From contig DYPU01000016.1 in assembly GCA_020719725.1 (NCBI GenBank), forward strand, positions 1-40,121: a stretch of DNA of 40,121 nucleotides, given 5' to 3'. Below are positions 34,542-40,121 of this stretch, in pieces. The stretch's first letter is position 1, and every line of letters begins with the position of its first letter. The notes under the pieces are model-generated. The model did no database searches. It worked only from the letters and a program-made list of their open reading frames with translations, and was not told the DNA's origin. The translations under genes and the position numbers were made by a program. The DNA is from Anaerolinea sp. (GTDB taxonomy: Bacteria; Chloroflexota; Anaerolineae; Anaerolineales; Villigracilaceae).

Positions 34542-35525
34542 ATGCCTACTCAATCCCAATCCCGCTTTTTACCCTTTGGCGAAGACAAAACCGCGCCCTG
34601 GTATGGTAAGGATATTTTATCGGTCAAACAATTTAACCGCGCCGATCTGGAATATATCTTTGGTGTGGCGCATGAGATGCGCGGCATGGTCGAGCGGGTT
34701 GGCACGTTTGATCTGCTCAAGGGCAAAATTTTGGCTAATCTGTTCTACGAACCATCCACTCGCACCTCGTCCAGCTTTACGGCGGCGATGGAACGCCTGG
34801 GTGGCAGCGTTATTCCGATTAGCGAAGTAAAATATTCTTCCGTCTCGAAGGGCGAAAGCCTGCCCGATACCATTCGTACCCTGGAATGTTACGCGGATGT
34901 TATCGTTTTGCGTCACCCGGAAACTGGTTCTGCGGCGATTGCGGCCAAAGCCTCGAAGAAACCCATCATCAATGCAGGGGATGGGGTTGGGGAACACCCC
35001 ACCCAGGCTTTGCTCGATACGTTTACTATTTTTGAGGAACTCGGCCCAGGCCAGATTGACGGGATGACCGTCACCATGCTCGGCGATTTGAAATATGGCC
35101 GCACGGTACATTCTCTGGCGCGTGTGCTTTCGTTGTACAACGTCAAAATTAATTATGTTTCGCCCGAAATTTTGCGAATGCCCACAGAAGTAATGGAAGA
35201 AGTGGCCGAAAAGGGCACTCTGCAGGCCGAATACACCACCTTGGAAGATATTTTGCCCGAAACCGACGTGCTGTATGTGACGCGCGTTCAGAAAGAGCGC
35301 TTTGAGAACCCCGAAGACTATGAAAAGGTTAAGGGCGCGTATGTCATCGATCCGCAAATAATGAAAGCTGCCAAGCCGGAGATGATCGTTATGCACCCCT
35401 TGCCGCGCGTTGGCGAAATTAGTCCCGAGTTTGACGACGATCCACGCGCCGCTTACTTCCGTCAGATGGAATACGGTCTCTACGTCCGCATGGCGCTGCT
35501 GGCGATGGTTTTAGGAAAAGCATAG
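34542..35525 (+). CDS. pyrB: Aspartate carbamoyltransferase catalytic subunit
   Basis: Condenses carbamoyl phosphate with aspartate, the committed pyrimidine step. The 327-residue protein has the carbamoyl-phosphate loop [23 protein letters not shown] near residue 70. [25 protein letters not shown] (mobile loop), [18 protein letters not shown] and [14 protein letters not shown] follow. The C-terminal [37 protein letters not shown] holds the aspartate-domain PLPR motif. No pyrI regulatory-subunit gene follows. AGGAGG at 34531-34536 fits the ATG at 34542 better than the adjacent ATG at 34539. It is followed by pyrF after 50 bases containing a 7-bp inverted repeat (35528-35534/35550-35556). Confidence 0.96.
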   Translation: MPTQSQSRFLPFGEDKTAPWYGKDILSVKQFNRADLEYIFGVAHEMRGMVERVGTFDLLKGKILANLFYEPSTRTSSSFTAAMERLGGSVIPISEVKYSSVSKGESLPDTIRTLECYADVIVLRHPETGSAAIAAKASKKPIINAGDGVGEHPTQALLDTFTIFEELGPGQIDGMTVTMLGDLKYGRTVHSLARVLSLYNVKINYVSPEILRMPTEVMEEVAEKGTLQAEYTTLEDILPETDVLYVTRVQKERFENPEDYEKVKGAYVIDPQIMKAAKPEMIVMHPLPRVGEISPEFDDDPRAAYFRQMEYGLYVRMALLAMVLGKA

Positions 35526-35575
35526 GATCAAGTGACAAATTTTGCCCGACACTTGACCCCTTAAACTGGAGACTT

Positions 35576-36421
35576 ATGGAATCTTTCTTCTCTTTTCTTG
35601 AAAAACGGGTCGAGGACTGCTCATCGCTTTTATGCGTGGGACTGGACCCGCACGTCTCTGACCTTTCGGTTTCCAGCGCAGAAGCCGCCCGCGACTTTTG
35701 CCTGACTCTCGTCAAACAGACGGCTCCCTACGCTGCAGCTTTCAAACCCAACGCCGCCTTTTTTGAGTATTTCGGGGCCGAGGGCTGGACAGCCCTCAAG
35801 CAGGTGATCGAGGCCATTCAATCCGAATCCGACCGATTAGGTTCCATGATTCCGGTTATTCTGGATGCCAAACGTGGTGACATCGCCTCCACCGCTGAAG
35901 CCTATGCCCAATCGGCATTTGATCATCTCGGCGCACATTGCATCACACTCAATCCCTATCTTGGCAAAGATGCCATTGATCCCTTTCTGAAAAACCGCGA
36001 AAAAGGCGTTTTCCTGCTTTGCAAAACCTCCAATCCTGGCGCGGCAGACCTGCAAGACCTGTTGGTGTCGGGTGGACTGCGGGCCGATGGCGAAACACGG
36101 CCCATGCCTCTGTATCAGCAGGTTGCCCTTTTGGCTCAAAGTTGGAACACCCAAAATAATATCGGCCTCGTCGTCGGCGCAACCCAACCCGAAGCCCTGG
36201 CCCGCGTCCGGGCGACTGCGCCGAACTTGTGGTTTCTCTCTCCTGGAATTGGCGCCCAGGGTGGCGATTTGGAGATTGCGCTCAAGGCCGGTCTGCGCCA
36301 GGATGGCAAAGGTCTGTTGCTTCCCGTCTCACGCGGCATTTCGCGGGCCGCAAACCCTGGCCTGGCTGCCGCCGAATTCCGCGACGAAATATGGCATATC
36401 CGTCGAAGCATGATGCGCTAG
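35576..36421 (+). CDS. pyrF: Orotidine 5'-phosphate decarboxylase (type 2)
   Basis: Decarboxylates OMP to UMP. The 281-residue length and the motifs LLCVGLDPHVSDL, AFKPNAAFFEYFG, VILDAKRGDIASTAEAYAQS (catalytic Asp-Lys-Asp array in DAKRGD) and AHCITLNPYLGKDAIDPFL identify the longer type 2 enzyme. SPGIGAQGGDLE near the end contacts the phosphate. The ATG at 35576 follows GGAG 5 bases upstream. The next gene, pyrE, starts 75 bases later after a strong hairpin. Confidence 0.96.
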   Translation: MESFFSFLEKRVEDCSSLLCVGLDPHVSDLSVSSAEAARDFCLTLVKQTAPYAAAFKPNAAFFEYFGAEGWTALKQVIEAIQSESDRLGSMIPVILDAKRGDIASTAEAYAQSAFDHLGAHCITLNPYLGKDAIDPFLKNREKGVFLLCKTSNPGAADLQDLLVSGGLRADGETRPMPLYQQVALLAQSWNTQNNIGLVVGATQPEALARVRATAPNLWFLSPGIGAQGGDLEIALKAGLRQDGKGLLLPVSRGISRAANPGLAAAEFRDEIWHIRRSMMR

Positions 36422-36435
36422 TCATAGAATTGATA

Positions 36436-36473
36436 GAGAGTACCGAGAAAAAACTCAAAAACTCGGTGCTCTC
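36436..36473. other. Hairpin between pyrF and pyrE, with a CCAC-type repeat remnant
   Basis: GAGAGTACCGAG (36436-36447) pairs with CTCGGTGCTCTC (36462-36473) with one G-U pair, around a 14-base A-rich loop. The right part continues TGTGGCTTACAAAGG, reading on the opposite strand like the CCACAGAG-type short repeats scattered in many bacterial genomes. The AAAGGA end (36484-36489) supplies the ribosome site of pyrE. Confidence 0.5.
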
Positions 36474-36496
36474 TGTGGCTTACAAAGGATAAACAC

Positions 36497-37096
36497 ATGA
36501 ATCCAACCAAAACTGCCCTCGCCGATGCCTTGCTCGAAGCCGGTTGCATCAAATTTGGCGAATTCACCCTCAAATCGGGCTTAATCTCGCCCATTTATAT
36601 CGACCTGCGCCGCATCATCAGCTACCCGACCCTGCTGCGCCAGATTGGGGATGCCTACCTGCCCCTGATCTGCAATTTGCAATTTGACCGTCTCGCCGGC
36701 CTGCCCTACGCCGCCATCCCAATTGCAACCGCCGTTTCGCTGGCGGGCAACTACCCGATGATTTATCCGCGCAAGGAAGTCAAGAGCTACGGTACCAAGG
36801 CCGAAATCGAAGGCGACTTTAAAGTTGACGAAACCGCCCTGGTCATCGACGACCTCGCCACCACCGGCGGCAGCAAATTCGAGGCCATCGAAAAGCTGAC
36901 CGGAGCCGGACTTAAGGTTACGGATGTGGTCGTGCTGGTGGATCGCCAGTCTGGGGCCAGGGAATCCCTCGCCGAAGCCGGATTCCGCCTGCACGCCGTT
37001 TTGACCATCAGCGAAATGCTCACCCACTGGGAGCAAACTGGCAAAGTGGCCCCCGAAAAAATCGCCGCTACGCGGGAATTCCTGAAGCAAGCATAA
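36497..37096 (+). CDS. pyrE: Orotate phosphoribosyltransferase
   Basis: Joins orotate and PRPP to make OMP. The 199-residue product carries FTLKSGLISPIYIDLRRIIS, the orotate-binding YPRKEVKSYGTKAEIEGDFK (flexible loop lysines), and the PRPP loop TALVIDDLATTGGSKFEAIEKL. AAAGGA lies 7 bases before the ATG. A short hairpin, CCGTC-N5-GACGG followed by CTTTT at about 37114-37132, could be a weak terminator after it, so the following genes may have a separate or reduced transcript. Confidence 0.95.
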   Translation: MNPTKTALADALLEAGCIKFGEFTLKSGLISPIYIDLRRIISYPTLLRQIGDAYLPLICNLQFDRLAGLPYAAIPIATAVSLAGNYPMIYPRKEVKSYGTKAEIEGDFKVDETALVIDDLATTGGSKFEAIEKLTGAGLKVTDVVVLVDRQSGARESLAEAGFRLHAVLTISEMLTHWEQTGKVAPEKIAATREFLKQA

Positions 37097-37150
37097 AAAA
37101 ACACCCATCCCGTCCGCCCGACGGCTTTTGATTGAAATTCCACATTCACC

Positions 37151-37945
37151 ATGCTGAATTCTGACCTGCTCATGTTGCCTGTGCTCGTTCTGCCCCTGCA
37201 CGACCCGGATAATCTTTTTTACCCGCTCTTGAAAGCGGGTTTGCCGTTCTTGAAAGAACATTTTGGCGGCGCAATTGTTTCCGTCCCTGCCAGCACCCAT
37301 CAGCGCCAGCCGCAGAATCTGGCCGAAATGCAGGCCGAGCCGTTTTATCACGTTCTTCACGCCAAAATCGAAGCGCCAGCCGGATTGCACTTCACGGAGC
37401 TTTACCGTTACGCCGCCGGATGCGCGGCCCCGGAGCAAATCCTGCACCTGTGCTATCCCGACCGACTCACCTTTGCCTTGCAGCCCGCTTACCGCGACTC
37501 TTTCCTGGCTGATACCGCCAGCCTGCGCTCTGAGCAACTCCCGCTGATTTTTCATCGTTCCGCCCGCGCCTGGGAAACCCACCCGCAGAATTACCGCCAA
37601 TTGGAGGGCTTTGTCACCCGCCTCGGCGAAACCCTGTTCGCCAAAACCCTCGATTATGGCTGGTGTCACCTGGTCGTCCAGGCCGGGGAACTGCGCCAGG
37701 TGATGGGCCGGGTCAGCCACCCCGAAATTGCGATGGTTGCCGAGATGGTCTTGCAGATGCAGCACCACATCCACACCCGCGATGTGGACTGGCTGGCCTG
37801 GGAAGACCCGTTCATCCTGGGACGCGATCCCGCCGAACTGAAAGCCGAACGCGAATCCAGTCTGGCCGAGGCCCAAAAACGGCTGGCCTACTGCCTGCCG
37901 ATGGCCGAGATGCTGGCCCAATTTGCCATGAACGGAAAGAGATAA
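37151..37945 (+). CDS. Uncharacterised protein in the pyrimidine cluster
   Basis: A 264-residue soluble protein I do not recognise. It has an N-terminal hydrophobic strand and turn (LPVLVLPLHDPDNLFYPLLKAG), then ILHLCYPDRLTFALQPAYR and LIFHRSARAWETHPQNYRQLEG. The middle contains LDYGWCHLVVQAGEL, and a helical C-terminal end runs DPAELKAERESSLAEAQKRLAY. The alternating strand/helix pattern could be a Rossmannoid or GT-A-like fold, but no DxD or other catalytic motif is convincing. A second in-frame ATG lies at 37172. It ends 3 bases before the ASCH gene and so is probably co-expressed with it and pyrD. GC and codon use match the neighbours. Confidence 0.75.
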   Translation: MLNSDLLMLPVLVLPLHDPDNLFYPLLKAGLPFLKEHFGGAIVSVPASTHQRQPQNLAEMQAEPFYHVLHAKIEAPAGLHFTELYRYAAGCAAPEQILHLCYPDRLTFALQPAYRDSFLADTASLRSEQLPLIFHRSARAWETHPQNYRQLEGFVTRLGETLFAKTLDYGWCHLVVQAGELRQVMGRVSHPEIAMVAEMVLQMQHHIHTRDVDWLAWEDPFILGRDPAELKAERESSLAEAQKRLAYCLPMAEMLAQFAMNGKR

Positions 37946-37948
37946 GCT

Positions 37949-38428
37949 ATGCCTGACACCGAAAAACTGAACCACTTCTGGCAATCCTACCTGCAAAGTC
38001 TGCCCGCCGGTCATCCGCACCGCTCCTTGAGCCTGCCCGAAGCCTGGGGATTTGGCTCCGGCGGCGACCTGGCCGAGGAACTGGGCCAACTGGTTTACGA
38101 TGGCGTCAAAACTGCCACCTGCTCGCTGCTCTGGGAATATGAACGCGACAACGAGAGCATTCCCAGCGTTGGCAGTCTGAGCATCATCCTCGATGGGCAG
38201 GAAACCCCCTGGTTGATTATTGAAACGACCGAGATCACCATCCGGCCCTTCAACGAGGTCGCCCCAGTTTTTGCCGCAGAAGAAGGCGAAGGCGACCGTT
38301 CCCTGGCCTACTGGCGCGCTGCCCACTGGCGTTTCTTCGGGCGCACCTGGGATGACCCCGCCCGGCCCATCAGCGAGCAAATGCCCCTGGTTTGCGAGCG
38401 TTTTCGCGTTCTCTACCGCCGAGGCTGA
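37949..38428 (+). CDS. ASCH-domain protein (YhfF-like)
   Basis: The 159-residue protein matches the ASCH family of the YhfF type. It begins FWQSYLQSLP, has LPEAWGFGSGGDLAEELGQLVYDGVKTATCSLLWEYE, then LIIETTEITIRPFNEVAPVFAAEEGEGDRSLAYWRAAHWRFF. The G-x-KTAT motif and EGEGDRSL line the presumed binding cleft. ASCH proteins are thought to bind RNA or modified nucleosides, and the related E. coli YqfB hydrolyses N4-acetylcytidine. Position between pyrE and pyrD, with 3- and 1-base gaps to its neighbours, suggests a link to pyrimidine salvage; that is inference. Confidence 0.85.
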   Translation: MPDTEKLNHFWQSYLQSLPAGHPHRSLSLPEAWGFGSGGDLAEELGQLVYDGVKTATCSLLWEYERDNESIPSVGSLSIILDGQETPWLIIETTEITIRPFNEVAPVFAAEEGEGDRSLAYWRAAHWRFFGRTWDDPARPISEQMPLVCERFRVLYRRG

Positions 38429-38429
38429 T

Positions 38430-39494
38430 ATGTACCCACTCTTCCGCTCCCTGCTCTTCAAACTTGATCCCGAAGTCGCCCATGCCCTAACCCTGCGCCT
38501 GGTCGGCCTGGCGGGACGCATCCCGCCCTCGCGCTGGCTGTTGGAGTGGATGTTTACCCCGCCCGCCAGGCCGGTACAGGTCTTTGGGCTGACGTTTCGG
38601 AATCCCGTTGGCCTGGCCGCCGGTTACGACAAGGATTGCCAATCGATTGCCGGACTCTCGGCGCTGGGTTTTGGTCACATCGAACTGGGAACGGTCACTC
38701 CGCGCCCGCAGCCGGGCAACCCCAAACCGCGTGTTTTCCGGCTGGTCGATGAAAAAGCTGTGATTAATCGGATGGGATTTCCGGGGCGTGGAATGGAATA
38801 TGCGGCCAGGTCATTGCGAGCCGCCGGTCTTGAGCGGGGAAGCAAGCTCACGGTTAATAGTGGGGCTTCGACTGCGCTGCGCTCCGCTCAGCCCTCGGTA
38901 GTGATTGGAATTAATCTCGGCAAAAACAAAGATACCCCACTTGAGAACGCTGCCGAGGATTACATTACCTTGATGCGTACCTTTGCCCCGCTGGCCGATT
39001 ACCTGGCGATTAATATCTCCTCGCCCAACACGGTCGGGTTGCGCCGTTTACAGGGCCGGGAGATGCTCGAAGGGCTGCTCGGCGCAATTGCCAAAGAACG
39101 TCAAAGGTTAAATGTTAAATGTCCGGTATTGGTCAAAATCGCCCCCGATTTATCGGACGAGGAACTGGATGATGCGGTTGGGGCCATCCTCGATAACGGT
39201 ATGGATGGGATTATCGCCACGAATACGACTCTCAGCCGCGAAGGGGTTCAATCCCCGCTGCGGGTGGAAACCGGCGGCTTGAGCGGCCAACCGCTGACGG
39301 GTTTGAGCGATTCCGTGCTGGAAAAAGTCCTGGCGCGGGTCAATGGCCGGGTCCCGGTGGTTGGCGTAGGCGGAATCATGAGTCCAGATGATGCCAAACG
39401 CAAACTGGACCTGGGCGCGGCGCTGGTGCAGGTCTATACCGGCATGATCTATGCCGGGCCGGGGTTGGTGAAGCAGGTTGTGGCGGGGTTGTAG
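38430..39494 (+). CDS. pyrD: Dihydroorotate dehydrogenase, class 2 (quinone-linked)
   Basis: Oxidises dihydroorotate to orotate with electrons passed to membrane quinone. The 354-residue protein has the N-terminal amphipathic helix of class 2 (YPLFRSLLFKLDPEVAHALTLRLV). FRNPVGLAAGYDKDCQ and IELGTVTPRPQPGNPKPRVFRL follow, with NRMGFPGRG, AINISSPNTVGLRRLQG (catalytic Ser region), LVKIAPDLSDEEL, and VGVGGIMSPDDA for FMN phosphate. ATG 38430 is one base after the ASCH stop; longer in-frame readings overlap that gene. No pyrK is needed for this class. It closes the pyr cluster; no terminator is visible in the 30 bases before the convergent AMMECR1 gene. Confidence 0.95.
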   Translation: MYPLFRSLLFKLDPEVAHALTLRLVGLAGRIPPSRWLLEWMFTPPARPVQVFGLTFRNPVGLAAGYDKDCQSIAGLSALGFGHIELGTVTPRPQPGNPKPRVFRLVDEKAVINRMGFPGRGMEYAARSLRAAGLERGSKLTVNSGASTALRSAQPSVVIGINLGKNKDTPLENAAEDYITLMRTFAPLADYLAINISSPNTVGLRRLQGREMLEGLLGAIAKERQRLNVKCPVLVKIAPDLSDEELDDAVGAILDNGMDGIIATNTTLSREGVQSPLRVETGGLSGQPLTGLSDSVLEKVLARVNGRVPVVGVGGIMSPDDAKRKLDLGAALVQVYTGMIYAGPGLVKQVVAGL

Positions 39495-39524
39495 CCGGGC
39501 GCAAAATTTGGTGAAGTCAACAGA

Positions 39525-40058
39525 CTATTCGTGAAAGTTTTCGACCTGGTAGGTTTGCGCTTGCAGGTGTTGGGTGCGCCAGGTTTTAGCTGGCAGCCCC
39601 ATTTTTTGACAAAGATGATTTAGAAATTCAGTTTTTTCAGGAAGCTGCAGCCAGACTTGTGGCAAGAAGGTGGCGCGATGGCCGGTGATGTCTTTTAGGG
39701 TTAGGCCGTCCAGGCCAGGGCGCAGTTTGGCTAGCAGGTTTTGGGGGTCGGTGTAATCCAAAGGTTGGGGTGGGGTGATGCACGAAATTTCGATTTCGAT
39801 TTCGGCCAGTTCGGCGGGTTGGACGGGATTGAAGCGATAGTCGTTTAATGCGGCGGCGATAGTGTGTTCGCAAACGTCTTGGACGAGGGGTTGGTAAGGT
39901 TCCAAGGCACCAATGCAGCCACGCAGATGCCCAAATTGGGTGAGGGTGACAAAGGTTGCGCCTTTTTGACGCAGGGCTGGGCTTAGGTCTGTAAGATGGA
40001 TGGCTGGTAATGTGTCGCCGCGAACACTGGCTTCGAGCATTTGACGCGCAAGTTGCAA
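39525..40058 (-). CDS. AMMECR1-domain protein (AmmeMemoRadiSam system protein A), N-terminus interrupted by TAG
   Basis: The readable part is 177 residues from a TTG at 40058. It matches the AMMECR1 family: ATFVTLTQFGHLRGCIGALEPYQPLVQDVCEHTIAAAL, then YRFNPVQPAELAEIEIEISCITPP and TGHRATFLPQVWLQLPEKTEFL. The true start is probably the ATG at 40097, which has GGGAGG 6 bases upstream and reads MDNCLTAAEK. That matches the family's usual LTxEEK beginning and is followed in frame by TAG at 40065-40067, then PLLQLARQMLEA. One base change (for example CAG to TAG) explains it. The protein may be inactive or restarted at TTG. The family is a partner of Memo and radical-SAM proteins of unknown reaction; those genes are not in the window. 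Confidence 0.8.
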   Translation of the reverse strand: MQLARQMLEASVRGDTLPAIHLTDLSPALRQKGATFVTLTQFGHLRGCIGALEPYQPLVQDVCEHTIAAALNDYRFNPVQPAELAEIEIEISCITPPQPLDYTDPQNLLAKLRPGLDGLTLKDITGHRATFLPQVWLQLPEKTEFLNHLCQKMGLPAKTWRTQHLQAQTYQVENFHE

Positions 40059-40121
40059 GAGGGGCTATTTCTCAGCAGCGGTCAGGCAATTGTCCATGTT
40101 TAGCCTCCCTGAGGGTGTGCG

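Noticed and set aside
36581-38521. A 646-codon open frame on the minus strand
   Set aside because: It is antisense to pyrE, the unknown gene, the ASCH gene and the pyrD start, all well supported. Its translation shows no family pattern and is typical of GC-rich codon shadow.

Overview
The window looks like a chromosomal core-genome segment of a Chloroflexota bacterium, most likely class Anaerolineae. This rests on recognised protein families and gene style: many polytopic glycosyltransferases, lipoproteins with Pro/Thr/Ser linkers, and the type III pantothenate kinase, class 2 PyrD and CAD-like dihydroorotase combination. No database search was possible. I see no CRISPR array, insertion sequence, phage gene or integrase. 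One tRNA gene, tRNA-Lys(TTT), is present.

Layout. 1-456 is a gene-free leader with a GC-rich hairpin. 457-3969 encodes a full-length cobalamin-dependent methionine synthase. 4012-10729 (+) is an envelope/glycosylation block: two GT39-like membrane proteins, a GT2 polyprenyl-phosphate-type transferase, a SAM methyltransferase, coaX and a polytopic protein. 10726-15023 holds a phosphodiesterase-like lipoprotein (-), ssb (+), pepF (-) and a second lipoprotein (-), with a perfect bidirectional terminator between ssb and pepF. 15211-23821 (-) runs maf, a lipoprotein-type MecA-like PBP, terminator, rsgA, holB, 2-oxoacid dehydrogenase E2, a methyltransferase, lpdA (E3) and tRNA-Lys. The E1 component is not in the window.

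23979-30666 (+) begins with purine genes: xpt, a frameshifted HIT gene and guaA. Xpt makes XMP and GuaA converts it to GMP. Two small membrane proteins follow, then a degenerate-VWA/FHA membrane protein and a PP2C phosphatase. 30704-39494 (+) is a nearly complete pyrimidine cluster: uraA-pyrC-(frameshifted esterase)-pyrB-pyrF-pyrE-unknown-ASCH-pyrD. It can make UMP from carbamoyl phosphate; carA and carB are not in the window. 39525-40097 (-) is an AMMECR1-domain gene with a premature TAG near its start.

The most interesting regulatory candidate is the uraA leader. A strong sigma70-type promoter is followed by a roughly 110-nt leader with short candidate leader ORFs, a U-rich tract and an intrinsic terminator, all before uraA. 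This arrangement resembles UTP-sensitive pyrBI attenuation. Palindromes containing TTGGG...CCCAA sit near the uraA and pyrC starts, and a 30-bp palindrome sits before pyrB. Other points are interleaved inverted repeats with pseudoknot topology near tRNA-Lys, three single-site gene disruptions (two of them one-base losses in homopolymers), and an unknown gene plus an ASCH gene embedded in the pyr operon.
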